64,000 nt of DNA, from the NCBI RefSeq assembly GCF_016908395.1, contig NZ_JAFBDU010000001.1, positions 1,178,001-1,242,000 of the forward strand, written 5' to 3'. The notes under the pieces are model-generated. The model was not told the origin of the DNA. It worked only from the letters and a program-made list of their open reading frames with translations, and did not search any database. The position numbers and the translations under genes are program-made. The stretch comes from Metabacillus crassostreae. Lineage in GTDB: Bacteria > Bacillota > Bacilli > Bacillales > Bacillaceae. Every line of letters starts with the position of its first letter. The first letter of the stretch is position 1. This document shows positions 47,817 to 59,557 of this stretch, piece after piece.

Positions 47817-49790
47817 TTAATCGACTGGATAGGGTATTGTTTTAGAAGTAACAACCTTATTATCAACAATAATTTGATAAAACGCACTTTCACTAGGATT
47901 AATCACGAATTCTAATTTTCTTTCTTGGGTACTAGTTATTTTAAAGGTATCGTATGGTTCAGAGATTGAATTTTCAGCATCATCAATTAATATTGACACT
48001 TCTAATTCCTGACCTTCTTCAGTTGGTTCATATGGAATGACAACTGTTTCTGACACAGTTTTAGGCGGCTTAGCTTTTGGACCTAGAGAATAAACAAGAG
48101 ATAGATTCGTACCCTTTTGAACCTCCTCACCAGCACTTGGTGATTGCGAGATAATTTGACCTTCTGGTACTTCTTCTGAATGAACCTCTGACACACTTGC
48201 GTTAAATCCTTCTGAACTGATATACTCATCAACCTGGCTTTTCGTTTGCCCTTTCAAGTCTTTAACTTTAATAAGCTTCGGACCAGCACTAACAGTAAAT
48301 TCTATCGTATCTTCTGAAGGTATCACATAATCTCCTACCTCAGGGTCTTGAAAAAGAATAGTTCCAGCTTGTGCAGAGTCATGTGTTTCTTCTTTCACTC
48401 TTATATCTGTGAATCCATTCATTTCAAGTATTGATTTTACCCGATCAATGTTTCTGTCCACATAATCATCTAATAAAACTTTTTCTTTACCAGTGCTTTC
48501 GTGTATGATAACTGTTGAACCTTCTTTTACTACCGTATTCGCTTCAGGATCTGTTTTAATAACATAACCTTCTTCTATTTCTTCATGAGCAACTAGTTCT
48601 GGATCACCAACTTCAAAACCTGCTTCATATAAAATACTTACAGCATCTTCATAAGATTTATTTGTTACATCTGGTACTTCAATATCCTTTGGTAAGAATA
48701 ACGATGGAATGACTGTAACAGCAGCAATAGCAGCAAGTCCCAGTATCACAAAAAGTGTAATAATAAAAACACCAAGTTTGCTTTTTTTCTTTTTGGGCTT
48801 TTTGGTCTTTTTACTTTGCTTCTTATTATCATTAGATTGATTATTTACTGGAGGACGAACTAGAGTATCATCCAATTTGTTTTTTTCAATCGTGTCATTC
48901 GTAATAATCGGTATGGCTTTAGTCGCTTCATCGTCATCAGGAATGGTAAAACGTTGTTCTGAAATTCTACTCACTTCAAACACAGTTTCTAAGTCTTTTT
49001 CCATTTCTTCTGTAGATTCATAGCGATGAAATGGATCTTTAGCTGTTGATTTTAAAATTATATTTTCCAGGCTTTGTGGAATATCAGGATTCCATCTTTT
49101 TGCTGATGGTGTTTCAGACTGTAAATGCTTTAGGGCTATCGATATAGCTGACTCCCCATCAAATGGCAAACGACCTGTTAAAAGTTCAAATAACACAATA
49201 CCTATCGAGTAGATATCTGACTTTTTATTAGCTAATCCACCTCTTGCTTGTTCAGGAGAAAGATAGTGTACAGATCCTAATACTGAGTTTGTTTGTGTGA
49301 TAGTTGTTGAACTTAATGCCATAGCAATTCCGAAATCTGTCACTTTTACATTTCCATGATGATCGATTAAGATATTATGAGGCTTAATATCTCGATGAAT
49401 GATTTGATTATCATGTGCATGTTGAATAGCTGCTACAATTTGAAGCATAATATTTACTGCTTTTCTTGGATGTATTGGGGCAAATTGTTGGATATATTGC
49501 TTTAGTGTTTGTCCCTCTACGTATTCCATTACTATGTAATAAACTCCGTCTTCCTCACCAACATCATATATACTAACAATATTAGGGTGAGCTAGACTTG
49601 TAGCAGATTGAGCTTCTCTTCTAAAACGTTTAATAAATTCATCATCGTTGGAAAAATCAAAACGCAATACCTTCATTGCTACTTCTCGTTCTAGAATCAT
49701 ATCTTTAGCTAAATAGACATTTGCCATTCCGCCGCCGCCAATTACTTCTAGAATTTTATAACGACCACTGATTCTTTTGCCAATTAACAC
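47817..49790 (-). CDS. prkC: PrkC, PASTA-domain Ser/Thr protein kinase
   Basis: A 657-residue membrane kinase. Gly loop GGGGMANVYLAKD (18-30), Lys40, catalytic HRDIKPHN (132-139), DFG at 152-154; Lys-rich juxtamembrane stretch, one membrane helix (about 343-366) and three extracellular PASTA repeats (about 368-570) that bind peptidoglycan fragments, then a C-terminal Ig-like part. It signals germination and growth state. The start is GTG, seven bases inside prpC. Confidence 0.97.
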   Translation of the reverse strand: MLIGKRISGRYKILEVIGGGGMANVYLAKDMILEREVAMKVLRFDFSNDDEFIKRFRREAQSATSLAHPNIVSIYDVGEEDGVYYIVMEYVEGQTLKQYIQQFAPIHPRKAVNIMLQIVAAIQHAHDNQIIHRDIKPHNILIDHHGNVKVTDFGIAMALSSTTITQTNSVLGSVHYLSPEQARGGLANKKSDIYSIGIVLFELLTGRLPFDGESAISIALKHLQSETPSAKRWNPDIPQSLENIILKSTAKDPFHRYESTEEMEKDLETVFEVSRISEQRFTIPDDDEATKAIPIITNDTIEKNKLDDTLVRPPVNNQSNDNKKQSKKTKKPKKKKSKLGVFIITLFVILGLAAIAAVTVIPSLFLPKDIEVPDVTNKSYEDAVSILYEAGFEVGDPELVAHEEIEEGYVIKTDPEANTVVKEGSTVIIHESTGKEKVLLDDYVDRNIDRVKSILEMNGFTDIRVKEETHDSAQAGTILFQDPEVGDYVIPSEDTIEFTVSAGPKLIKVKDLKGQTKSQVDEYISSEGFNASVSEVHSEEVPEGQIISQSPSAGEEVQKGTNLSLVYSLGPKAKPPKTVSETVVIPYEPTEEGQELEVSILIDDAENSISEPYDTFKITSTQERKLEFVINPSESAFYQIIVDNKVVTSKTIPYPVD

Positions 49791-50551
49791 GGCTCTTCAC
49801 CTAATTCATCATGCGTCGCCTTTTTAATAACAACTAAAGTAATATTATCCTCTCCACCATGATCATTTGCTAATTGCACTAATGTAGTTGCTGTTTTTGA
49901 AAGGTTATCATTATTTGTCAATTCTTTTTCCATTGTTTCGTCTGTAATCTTGTTTGATAGTCCATCTGAACATAATAAAAGAACATTATTTTCTTCAAAT
50001 TCAATCGTTTTCACATCTAGCTCTACTGTCTGTTCAGTACCTAGTGCTCTTAATAGTACATTTTTCCTTGGATGATGTTCTGCGTCTTCCTTAGAAATTT
50101 GACCTGATTTTACTAATTCATTTACTAGAGAGTGGTCCTGTGTAACCTGTTTATAGCCACTATTATTTAATAAATAGCAACGGCTATCACCAATATGACC
50201 TATTGTCGCAAAGCTAGATGTCACGATTGCACCAACAATTGTTGTGCCCATACCTTGACATTCCGGGTTCTCAATAGAATGCTCATATACAGCTTTATTT
50301 ACTACTGCTACCTTATCTCTAAACCAAGTTTCAGCATCTTGTGGTCCATCAATTTTCTCAACTTCATTCCATAATGACTCGAATGTTGAGATTGTCATTT
50401 GGCTCGCAACATCTCCAGCCAAATGACCTCCCATACCATCAGCTACAATGGCTAAAATCCCAACATTATTTTCAAATACACCAACACTATCTTCATTATG
50501 CTGTCTTACTTTTCCCCTATCAGATAAATAAGCTCGTTCCAAAGCGGTCAC
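49784..50551 (-). CDS. prpC: PrpC, PP2C-type protein phosphatase
   Basis: A 255-residue metal-dependent phosphatase. Motifs: [12 protein letters not shown] (about 11-22), [15 protein letters not shown] (36-50), [19 protein letters not shown] and [11 protein letters not shown]. It reverses PrkC phosphorylation. prkC overlaps its end and its start overlaps rlmN, a tight translational chain. Confidence 0.97.
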   Translation of the reverse strand: MTALERAYLSDRGKVRQHNEDSVGVFENNVGILAIVADGMGGHLAGDVASQMTISTFESLWNEVEKIDGPQDAETWFRDKVAVVNKAVYEHSIENPECQGMGTTIVGAIVTSSFATIGHIGDSRCYLLNNSGYKQVTQDHSLVNELVKSGQISKEDAEHHPRKNVLLRALGTEQTVELDVKTIEFEENNVLLLCSDGLSNKITDETMEKELTNNDNLSKTATTLVQLANDHGGEDNITLVVIKKATHDELGEEPC

Positions 50552-51645
50552 CTCGTCTCCTCTTTACGCTCCTTAGCTCGTAGTTGTCCACATGCTGCAT
50601 CTATATCATGGCCTTGTTCTCTTCTTGTTGTTACATTTAGACCATGCTTTTTAAGCGTATCTTCGAATAATGTAATTTGTTCTTTCGGCGTACGTACATA
50701 ATTTCTTTCAGGTACATAGTTTACTGGAATTAGATTAATATGACATTTTAGCCCTTTTACAAGTCTAGCTAGTTCTTCAGCATGTTCAACTTGATCATTT
50801 TCTCCACCAAATAAACCATACTCAAAACTTACTCGTCTACCTGTTTTATCAACATAGTACTTAACAGCTTCCATTAAATCTGGTAATTTATATGCACGAT
50901 TTATCGGCATAAGCTTAGAACGCAATTCAGAATTAGGTGCGTGCAATGAAATGGCAAAATTAATTTGTAATTTCTCATCCGCAAACTTATAAATTTTTGG
51001 AATAATACCACTTGTAGATACAGTGATATGACGCGCACCAATGTTAAGACCATTATCATGATTGATGATTTTAAGGAATGACATCATTTCATCGTAATTA
51101 TCAAAAGGTTCACCTATACCCATTATTACAACATGACTTACTCGTTCTTCAAATTCATCAAGAGCCTGCTGTACTTTTACAACCTGAGCAACAATTTCTC
51201 CAGCTTCTAGATTTCGTTTTAATCCACCTAAAGTTGAAGCACAGAAAGTACATCCAATTCGACAGCCCACTTGAGTTGTTACACAAACAGAATTCCCATA
51301 TTCATGTCTCATTAAAACAGTTTCAATTGAATAACCATCATGTAATTCAAAAAGAAACTTTATTGTGCCGTCCTTTGATGTTTGTTGAATCAGTGTTTTA
51401 AGAGTTGTAAGCGTAAAGTTTTCATTTAATAATGTTCTTAAGCTTTTTGATAAATTTGACATATCATCAAAACTTGTAGCTCGTTTAGTATATAGCCATT
51501 CGAAAACTTGATTTGCTCTAAACGCTTTTTCTCCATTATTTTTTAGCCAATCCTCTAATTCATGTAATTCCAAAGAATAAATCGACGGGTTTGCTTTACT
51601 TTCTTCGTTGTCTTTCTTCGTTCTCGTTGTTTTTGCTTGTTCCAA
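50548..51645 (-). CDS. rlmN: RlmN, 23S rRNA/tRNA adenine-C2 methyltransferase
   Basis: A radical SAM enzyme of about 365 residues from the chosen TTG. The iron-sulphur motif is CRIGCTFC in the segment [33 protein letters not shown] binds SAM, and the C-terminal Cys in DAACGQL is the methyl carrier. It methylates A2503 of 23S rRNA and A37 of some tRNAs. The open frame starts at an ATG (51669) within rsmB without a site; GAAGGG lies six bases before the TTG at 51645, just after the rsmB stop. Confidence 0.94.
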   Translation of the reverse strand: MEQAKTTRTKKDNEESKANPSIYSLELHELEDWLKNNGEKAFRANQVFEWLYTKRATSFDDMSNLSKSLRTLLNENFTLTTLKTLIQQTSKDGTIKFLFELHDGYSIETVLMRHEYGNSVCVTTQVGCRIGCTFCASTLGGLKRNLEAGEIVAQVVKVQQALDEFEERVSHVVIMGIGEPFDNYDEMMSFLKIINHDNGLNIGARHITVSTSGIIPKIYKFADEKLQINFAISLHAPNSELRSKLMPINRAYKLPDLMEAVKYYVDKTGRRVSFEYGLFGGENDQVEHAEELARLVKGLKCHINLIPVNYVPERNYVRTPKEQITLFEDTLKKHGLNVTTRREQGHDIDAACGQLRAKERKEETR

Positions 51646-51647
51646 TT

Positions 51648-53000
51648 TTAACCCTTCTTTCGTAAACATACTATATAAAATCCATCTGTTCCAAAATAAT
51701 GAGGCAATAGCTGGATCTCTCCGTCTTGATAATACGGCTGTAGCTTTTCTGGTAATAAATCCTTTACGGCTATATCACGTTCAAATTCTGGATGAGTATC
51801 TAAAAATGCTTGTACAACATCATGATTTTCTTCATGATCGATTGTGCATGTACTATAAACTAACACACCATCTCTTTTTAATAAAGGGGCAACAGCATGT
51901 AAAATGTTTTTTTGAAGCTCAGCAAGCTTTAAAATATCATCTTCAGTTTTAGTATATTTAATATCAGGCTTTCTTTTGATAACGCCAAAACCAGAGCAAG
52001 GTGCGTCAACTAAAATTCGATCAAAGCTTTCTTTCTCAAATTTTTCTCCAGCTAACCTGCTGTCTAATGCCTCAGCTTTTATATTTTGGAGATTTAAACG
52101 CTCTGCCTGTTGTTGAATTAGTTTCACTTTATGCTCATGTAGATCTAGTGAATGAACAGTACCTGTTCCACCCATTCGTTCTGCTATATGAGTAGATTTA
52201 CCTCCTGGTGCCGCACATGCATCTAATACAAGATCATTTTCCATTGGATTTAACGCCCGTGCTACTAACATGGAGCTTTCATCTTGAATGGTTAAGAGTC
52301 CATCAGAAAAAGCCTTAGTTAATGCAAGATTTCCCTTTAAACCTTTAATAGCATCCTCTGATAAATCTCCTTTTTCAACCGCAATCCCATTTTCAGACAA
52401 GATTTGCACAAGCTCTTTCACAGAATTTTTCATTTTATTAACTCGAGCAGTTTGAGTAGGAGCCTTTAAATTTTCTTCACACATTTGTTCAGTTTCTTGA
52501 TAGCCGAACTGCTTTACCCACTTTTCTACTAACCATTTTGGATGACTAGTTTGTATTGATAATCTTTCAATAGGGTCTTCGATGTTATTAATATCTGGAA
52601 TACCTTCACGTTGGACCGTTCTTAGTACTCCATTAACAAAAGAAGAAATCCCTTTATGTCCCCGTTTTTTTGCAACTTCTACAGCTTCGAAGAAAATAGC
52701 CCTCTCAGGAACTCGATCAAGATAAACCATCTGATATATGGATATACGAAGCAGTATTTGCACCCATGCTTCAATTTTCTTCGCCTTTTTTAAAAATCCA
52801 GCTAAGAAATAATCTAACGTTTTTTGTCTTTGTAAAGTTCCATAAACAATCTCAGTTAAAAGGGCAATATCCTTGTCCTTAACATGGTGCTTTTTTATCA
52901 TTGTGTTCAATAGTAAATTGCTATACGCTTGATTTTTCTCGATTTGAAGCAATGTTTCTACTGCAACATCTCGAACATTCATTTGCTTTTTATTCGTCAT
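51648..53000 (-). CDS. rsmB: RsmB, 16S rRNA m5C967 methyltransferase
   Basis: A 450-residue protein with an N-terminal NusB-like domain (about 8-140) and a C-terminal Rossmann methyltransferase: [17 protein letters not shown] (SAM site), DAPCSGFG and [12 protein letters not shown] with the catalytic Cys residues. The chosen ATG overlaps the end of fmt by 11 bases; another ATG six codons on (52982) is possible. The ribosome binding site (GGAG) is rather distant. Confidence 0.95.
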   Translation of the reverse strand: MTNKKQMNVRDVAVETLLQIEKNQAYSNLLLNTMIKKHHVKDKDIALLTEIVYGTLQRQKTLDYFLAGFLKKAKKIEAWVQILLRISIYQMVYLDRVPERAIFFEAVEVAKKRGHKGISSFVNGVLRTVQREGIPDINNIEDPIERLSIQTSHPKWLVEKWVKQFGYQETEQMCEENLKAPTQTARVNKMKNSVKELVQILSENGIAVEKGDLSEDAIKGLKGNLALTKAFSDGLLTIQDESSMLVARALNPMENDLVLDACAAPGGKSTHIAERMGGTGTVHSLDLHEHKVKLIQQQAERLNLQNIKAEALDSRLAGEKFEKESFDRILVDAPCSGFGVIKRKPDIKYTKTEDDILKLAELQKNILHAVAPLLKRDGVLVYSTCTIDHEENHDVVQAFLDTHPEFERDIAVKDLLPEKLQPYYQDGEIQLLPHYFGTDGFYIVCLRKKG

Positions 53001-53928
53001 TTTGTAATTTATCTCCAACTGAAATAGTGGTCCCTCTTAAAAAGTCTTCTCCACTCATCTTCTTTTTTCCTGATGGCTGCAGCTCAGTGATTTTTATCGC
53101 TGTTCCATTGCCAGTTGCTACAACAAACCCATCTGTATCAATACCAATTACAGTACCTGGTTTTGCATCATTTTTATTTGGCATCTTTTCACTCCACCAT
53201 AGCTTAAGGACCTGGTTGTTTAACATTGTAAAAGCGACAGGCCAAGGATTCAGTCCTCTAATTTGATTGTATATTTCTTCTCCTGTTTTACACCAATCGA
53301 CCTTTTCTTGTTCTCGCTTAATGTTTGAAGCAAATGTTGCTTGTGAATCGACTTGCTTTATAGGTGTAATCTTTCCCTCCAATAAATTAGGGATTGTTTC
53401 TAGAAGTAATGTTACACCTGCTTGACTTAATTTATCATGTAAAGACCCAACAGTATCACGTTCTTCAATTTCAACCTCTACCTGTGTCAGAATATCACCT
53501 GCATCAAGCTTTTCTGCCATATACATGATTGTTATTCCTGTTTTTTTCTTACCTTGGAGGATTGAATAATGTATTGGTGCGCCTCCTCTTAATTCAGGTA
53601 GAAGAGAAGCATGAACATTTATACAACCGTACTTTGGAGCTTCCAATAGTCCTTTTGGTAGTATTTGACCAAATGCTGCTGTAATTATTAGGTCTGGCTT
53701 TAATGCAAGAACATCAGCAACTTCATTCCGTATTTTTTCTGGCTGTAGAACTGGTAATTGATGTTTCTCAGCTTCTACTTTTACAGGAGGTGGTGTTAAT
53801 GCCTTTTTTCGACCTTTAGGACGATCTGGCTGTGTAACAACACCAACTATATTATATCCTTCATTAACAAGACTTTTCAAAACCGGTACAGAAAAATCTG
53901 GTGTTCCCATAAAAACGATTCTTGTCAT
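52990..53928 (-). CDS. fmt: Fmt, methionyl-tRNA formyltransferase
   Basis: A 312-residue enzyme from [17 protein letters not shown]. The hydrolase-type core has [16 protein letters not shown] and [20 protein letters not shown] (the N-H-SLLP-RGGAP motif for formyl-folate and Met-tRNA). It formylates initiator Met-tRNA. def, which removes the formyl group later, is encoded directly upstream. AAGGATG precedes this ATG. Confidence 0.97.
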   Translation of the reverse strand: MTRIVFMGTPDFSVPVLKSLVNEGYNIVGVVTQPDRPKGRKKALTPPPVKVEAEKHQLPVLQPEKIRNEVADVLALKPDLIITAAFGQILPKGLLEAPKYGCINVHASLLPELRGGAPIHYSILQGKKKTGITIMYMAEKLDAGDILTQVEVEIEERDTVGSLHDKLSQAGVTLLLETIPNLLEGKITPIKQVDSQATFASNIKREQEKVDWCKTGEEIYNQIRGLNPWPVAFTMLNNQVLKLWWSEKMPNKNDAKPGTVIGIDTDGFVVATGNGTAIKITELQPSGKKKMSGEDFLRGTTISVGDKLQNDE

Positions 53929-53933
53929 AATAG

Positions 53934-54416
53934 TCATCCTTCCGTGCTTTCTAAATCTTCTGCATCCAAATATTTTTCAACTTTTGATGTAAATAACACA
54001 CCTTCCAGATGATCTATTTCATGTTGAATTGCTCTTGCAAGAAATCCCTCTGCCTCAAGTGTTCTAACTTTTCCTCTTCTGTTATATGTTCTAACTTTAA
54101 CATAATTAGCCCGACTTACTTCGCCATATAGTCCTGGAAAGCTTAAACATCCTTCTGGTCCAGTCTGCACACCTTGTTTTTCGAGAATAACAGGATTTAT
54201 CAACTCTATTGTGCCGTTTTGATCATCAATGTCAACAATTGCTATTTTTTCTGATATACCAATTTGTGGTGCCGCTAACCCTACACCATCATTCTCAATC
54301 ATTGTGTCATACATATCTGCTAATAATTTCGAGAGTTTCCGATCAAAGGTTGTAACCTCTTTACAAGGTTGTTCTAAAACATCTGCTGGAAACATAACTA
54401 TTTCTCTAACTGGCAA
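53934..54416 (-). CDS. def: Def, peptide deformylase
   Basis: A 160-residue metalloenzyme with all three motifs: [10 protein letters not shown] (44-53), EGCLSFPG (88-95) and QHEIDHLEG (131-139). Cys90, His132 and His136 bind the metal and Glu133 is catalytic. The start is TTG with GGAGGAGC close before it and no ATG nearby. Followed by fmt after five bases. Confidence 0.97.
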   Translation of the reverse strand: MPVREIVMFPADVLEQPCKEVTTFDRKLSKLLADMYDTMIENDGVGLAAPQIGISEKIAIVDIDDQNGTIELINPVILEKQGVQTGPEGCLSFPGLYGEVSRANYVKVRTYNRRGKVRTLEAEGFLARAIQHEIDHLEGVLFTSKVEKYLDAEDLESTEG

Positions 54417-54482
54417 TTCTGCTCCTCCAAACTATCTTTTATCTTAACAAGTGTTTATTCTTCACTTTTAAAAAATTCATTA

Positions 54483-56900
54483 TCACATCATCGAGCTAGG
54501 GTTCAAATCCACTGTAATCAATAAATCATTCGAAGTTATGTCTTGCTGAAAGTATTCGATGATTTTCCTTAGTGTCTCATTCAAGTTTTTTTCTCGTTTG
54601 TATTTTACCATGCATTGGTAACGATATCTATCTTTGATCCTTGGTATTGGTGATGCAACAGGCCCGAGAATTTTGGTTTCATTTGAAACATTTCTTTTTA
54701 AAAATTGTGAGACTTTTTCAGTTACTGACACGACCTTTGTTATTTCTGGATGTGAAACAGTTACAAGAGCAATATAATAATACGGTGGATACGCATGATT
54801 TTTTCTTAATAGCATTTCTTGTTCATAAAATAAATCATATTCATATTGGCTAGCCAACTGAATACTGTAATGCTCTGGGGCATATGTTTGAATAATCACT
54901 TCACCAGGAAGTTCATGTCTTCCTGCTCTTCCACTTACTTGTGTTAATAATTGAAAGGTTTTCTCTGAAGCACGAAAATCCGGTAAATTGAGCATTGTAT
55001 CTGCAGCTAGGACACCAACTAATGTAACATCAGGAAAGTCAAGGCCCTTTGCAATCATTTGAGTCCCTAATAAAATATCAGCTTCTTTATTTCCGAATTT
55101 TGTAAGTAGCTTTTCATGTGCACCTTTCTTTCCTGTTGTATCAACATCCATCCGAATTATTCGGGATTCCGGCAGTACCTTTACCAACTCTTCCTCTACT
55201 TTTTGTGTACCTGTACCAAAAAAACGTATATGCTCACTTTGACATTCTGGACATACCTTTGGCATATGTTCCTCATGACCGCAATAATGACACTTTAGCT
55301 TTTGTCCATGTCTATGATAAGTTAAAGAAATATCACAATGTTGACATTGTATAACAAATCCACAATCACGACACATAACAAAGGAAGAATAGCCTCTTTT
55401 ATTAAGAAATAGAACTGATTGTTCTCCTTTACTTAACCGATCTTGGAGCTTTTCAATTAATGAAGTTGAAAACATCGTACGATTTCCACTTCTTAACTCT
55501 TCTCTCATATCAATAATATCCACACTTGGCATTGAGCGCCTATTTACTCGTTCCTTTAAGGTTAATAGTTTATAAACACCTTTTTGAGAGCGAGCAAACG
55601 TTTCTAACGTGGGTGTTGCACTGCCTAATACAACAGGACATCTATGAAGCTGTGCCCGATAAATTGCAACGTCTCTAGCATGATAACGAGGGTTTTCTTC
55701 TTGCTTGTAACTTGATTCATGTTCTTCATCAATTATTATCATTCCTAGGTTATCAAAAGGAGCAAATATTGCTGACCTAGCACCTACAACAAGTTTAACT
55801 TCTTTGCGTTGAATCTTTCTCCATTCATCATATTTCTCTCCTATTGAAAGACCACTATGTAATACTGCGACTTGTGAGCCAAACCTACCTTTAAATCGAT
55901 GAACCATCTGAGGAGTTAGAGATATTTCTGGTACGAGCACAATTGCTTCTTTTCCATTCTTTAATACTTCCTCAATTGACTGAAGATACACCTCTGTCTT
56001 ACCACTACCTGTTACACCGTACATAAGAAAAACTTCATGATGAGAATGTTTAACAGAAGACAAGATCGGAGCGATCGCGTTTTGTTGTTCTTGATTTAAT
56101 TGAAGAGAAGATGTTTGCTTAAAGTTTCTATCTTGATAGGGATCTCTATAGATTTCTTTACTTTCTTCAATTAGAACCCCCTTGGAAATGAGAGACTTAA
56201 CTGAAGTGTCAGAAGTTTTTGCTTCCACCAGTAGTTCTTGTAATTGGATCTGACTCTTTGAATTTAATTTAAAATAGTTGAGAATGTCCATTTGCTTTTT
56301 TGCATTTGAAGGTAACTCGTTAATTAATTGTTCTAGCTGACTTACTGGTACATTTAATTTTATTACCTTGACCATTTTTTTGTTCGTTTTTTGTTTCACT
56401 TTATAGATAAGTTCTAGATGACCAAGTTTAATTTGTTTTTGTATGAAAGCAAGTGAAATCGTTTTTTCAATATCTTTTAAAATCACCTGACCTGTTTTTT
56501 GAAAATATGGATGAAGCATTTCAGGTAAGTTTACTAATTCTTGATCTTTAGCTAGTCTGATTACTTTTTCGTATTTTGCTTTCATTGCAGCAGGTAGCAT
56601 TACTTGAAAAGCAGAAATTTTAAAACATAATGTTTTTTCTGTTAACCAATGTCCTACTTGTAACAGTTCTGGAGTTAAACAGGGTGTTAAATCCAATAAT
56701 TCGGTTATAGACTTTAACCGATTAAAATCAGAATGGTTTTTTGTTTCAATAATAAACCCTTGAACCTTTCTTGGACCAAATGGAACGATCACTCTCATAC
56801 CTGGTGCAACTAGTTCTTGCCATTCATCAGGTATTTTATAATCAAAGGCACGATCTGTTTGCATAGCTGGCACATCGACAATTACACTCGCAAACTTCAT
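54483..56900 (-). CDS. priA: PriA, primosomal replication-restart helicase
   Basis: An 805-residue protein (B. subtilis 805). N-terminal DNA-binding domain, Walker A GVTGSGKTEVYLQ (about 295-307), DEEH box in MIIIDEEHESSYKQEE, eight-cysteine zinc region (CRDCGFVIQCQHC to CHYCGH and CPEC) and motif QVSGRAGRHELPG. It reloads the replisome at collapsed forks. Its ATG overlaps the coaBC stop by four bases. Confidence 0.98.
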   Translation of the reverse strand: MKFASVIVDVPAMQTDRAFDYKIPDEWQELVAPGMRVIVPFGPRKVQGFIIETKNHSDFNRLKSITELLDLTPCLTPELLQVGHWLTEKTLCFKISAFQVMLPAAMKAKYEKVIRLAKDQELVNLPEMLHPYFQKTGQVILKDIEKTISLAFIQKQIKLGHLELIYKVKQKTNKKMVKVIKLNVPVSQLEQLINELPSNAKKQMDILNYFKLNSKSQIQLQELLVEAKTSDTSVKSLISKGVLIEESKEIYRDPYQDRNFKQTSSLQLNQEQQNAIAPILSSVKHSHHEVFLMYGVTGSGKTEVYLQSIEEVLKNGKEAIVLVPEISLTPQMVHRFKGRFGSQVAVLHSGLSIGEKYDEWRKIQRKEVKLVVGARSAIFAPFDNLGMIIIDEEHESSYKQEENPRYHARDVAIYRAQLHRCPVVLGSATPTLETFARSQKGVYKLLTLKERVNRRSMPSVDIIDMREELRSGNRTMFSTSLIEKLQDRLSKGEQSVLFLNKRGYSSFVMCRDCGFVIQCQHCDISLTYHRHGQKLKCHYCGHEEHMPKVCPECQSEHIRFFGTGTQKVEEELVKVLPESRIIRMDVDTTGKKGAHEKLLTKFGNKEADILLGTQMIAKGLDFPDVTLVGVLAADTMLNLPDFRASEKTFQLLTQVSGRAGRHELPGEVIIQTYAPEHYSIQLASQYEYDLFYEQEMLLRKNHAYPPYYYIALVTVSHPEITKVVSVTEKVSQFLKRNVSNETKILGPVASPIPRIKDRYRYQCMVKYKREKNLNETLRKIIEYFQQDITSNDLLITVDLNPSSMM

Positions 56901-58111
56901 GTTCTTTCTTCCTTCAGCATGTTTTCAATTTTTTCTAGTAATTTTATTGCAACATCTCTTTTCGACATAAGTGGAAGCTCCACCTTATTGAAATCACGAT
57001 CATACATCGTGACAATATTTGTATCTGTCCCAAAACCCGCACCTTTTGTTGTAACATTATTTGCCACAATCAAGTCTAGGTTCTTTCTCGTTAATTTAGA
57101 TTTTGCATATTCCTCTAATGAATTCGTTTCTGCCGCAAATCCAACTAATAGCTGTTTATTTTTACGTTCACCTAGTTCTTTTAAAATATCTGTTGTTTTT
57201 TCCATTTCTATTGTTAAATGATCTTTTTGCTTTTTTAGTTTCTGATCATATGTTACAACAGGACGATAATCAGCTACAGCAGCCGATTTTATTACTACAT
57301 TTGTTTCCTCATAATATTCAAGCACTTTCTCTAGCATATCCTGAGCAGACTCAATCATAATGGTTTTCACTAGGTCTGGTGGATTGAGGTTCGTCTTTCC
57401 TGAAATCAATATTACATTCGCCCCTAATTTAGCTGCCTGTTCTGCTATTGCATATCCCATTTTTCCAGAAGAATGATTTGTAAAGTAACGAACAGGATCA
57501 ATTTTTTCCCTAGTAGCTCCTGCAGTAATTAAAAAATTCATTCCTTTAAAGATTTGTTTACCTTCTTTTTTACTAAAGTAGTCCTTTAAAAGATCAACAA
57601 TTTTCTCAGGCTCTTCAAGTCTCCCTTTTCCAACATAACCACAAGCTAAAAAACCTTCACTTGGTTCGATAAATTTATATCCAAATTCATCTAGAGTTTT
57701 TATATTTTTTTTAACAGCAGGATGATCATACATATGTACATTCATAGCGGGAGCAATCCACACTGGTGCAGTTGAAGCTAAAAGTGTTGTCGTAAGCATA
57801 TTATCTGCTATACCATTTGCCAGTTTACCTATAATATTTGCTGTAGCAGGTGCAACAAGGACAATATCTGCCCAATCAGCAAGATCTATATGGGAGATAA
57901 CTTGTGGATTTTTTTCATCAAAGGTATCATAATAAACATCATTACGAGATAAAGCTTGGAAGGTTAGAGGTGTAACAAATTCCATTGCTGACTGACTCAT
58001 GATGACCTTTACTTCTCCACCAGCTTGGATAAGCTTGCTTGTCAAAGCTGCTGCTTTATACACAGCAATACCACCACTAACACATAATAAAATCTTCTTA
58101 CCGTTTATCAT
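56897..58111 (-). CDS. coaBC: CoaBC (Dfp), phosphopantothenoylcysteine synthase/decarboxylase
   Basis: A 404-residue bifunctional enzyme. The N-terminal flavin decarboxylase (CoaC, about 1-180) has the PAMNVHMYDHP motif and the active Cys in FLACGYVGKGRLEE; the C-terminal ligase (CoaB) has GATREKIDPVRYFTNHSSGK. Two steps of coenzyme A synthesis. GGTAGGTGGG precedes the ATG. Confidence 0.97.
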   Translation of the reverse strand: MINGKKILLCVSGGIAVYKAAALTSKLIQAGGEVKVIMSQSAMEFVTPLTFQALSRNDVYYDTFDEKNPQVISHIDLADWADIVLVAPATANIIGKLANGIADNMLTTTLLASTAPVWIAPAMNVHMYDHPAVKKNIKTLDEFGYKFIEPSEGFLACGYVGKGRLEEPEKIVDLLKDYFSKKEGKQIFKGMNFLITAGATREKIDPVRYFTNHSSGKMGYAIAEQAAKLGANVILISGKTNLNPPDLVKTIMIESAQDMLEKVLEYYEETNVVIKSAAVADYRPVVTYDQKLKKQKDHLTIEMEKTTDILKELGERKNKQLLVGFAAETNSLEEYAKSKLTRKNLDLIVANNVTTKGAGFGTDTNIVTMYDRDFNKVELPLMSKRDVAIKLLEKIENMLKEERT

Positions 58112-58284
58112 GATTACCCACCTACCTTTCCAATCTATCTTTCCTAATCATCGATATTTGTTAAGCCTTACTTATGACTTAATCTTCTATAAGTAGCCAT
58201 AAAGGTACTAAAATTTATAAGAATTACAAGCAACCAACCCAGTATACAATATTAACAATAAAGCTTAGGAATTTGTACTATAGC

Positions 58285-58372
58285 AAAGGGCCAGACCTCT
58301 CAATCAAAAATAGATAGTGAAGATGTTCCCAAGATCACTTCCATCCAGATTTATTGAGGGGTCAGGCCCTTT
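58285..58372 (-). repeat. Long imperfect inverted repeat after rpoZ; possible terminator or small repeat element
   Basis: Arms 58285-58304 and 58353-58372 match at 18 of 20 positions (AAAGGGCC...CTCAAT with ATTGAG...GGCCCTTT) around a 48-base interior that contains less regular sequence. It starts about 15 bases after the rpoZ stop. On the minus strand no strong U-tract follows (TTTGCTATAG). The rest of the gap to coaBC (58112-58284) shows no gene. Confidence 0.7.
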
Positions 58373-58387
58373 TCACTGTTAAATTTT

Positions 58388-58588
58388 TTACTTTTCTACT
58401 CTTTTATAATTTAGTAGTCCTTCATTAATTTCCTCTAGCGCTTTACCAACATATTTAAAAGAAACAGGCTTAGCAATTTGTTGATCACTTTCTTCTTGCA
58501 TTTCACGTGCTCGTTTAGCTGCAACAGTAACAAGAGTATATTTAGAATCTAACTTATTCATTAAAACATCAATAGAAGGATATAACAT
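58388..58588 (-). CDS. rpoZ: RpoZ, RNA polymerase omega subunit
   Basis: A 66-residue omega protein: [20 protein letters not shown] at the start, then [10 protein letters not shown] (about 24-33), the conserved AxxRAR motif. It helps assemble and stabilise RNA polymerase. The ribosome binding site GGAGG lies in the end of gmk, two bases before rpoZ begins. Confidence 0.96.
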   Translation of the reverse strand: MLYPSIDVLMNKLDSKYTLVTVAAKRAREMQEESDQQIAKPVSFKYVGKALEEINEGLLNYKRVEK

Positions 58589-58590
58589 TT

Positions 58591-59483
<893 letters not shown>

Positions 59484-59557
59484 ACATGTGCTCCCCCTAA
59501 TTAAGGACAAAACTATTTTTGCCTTATAAGCCCTTTTATAATCAATGAAACGTTTCC

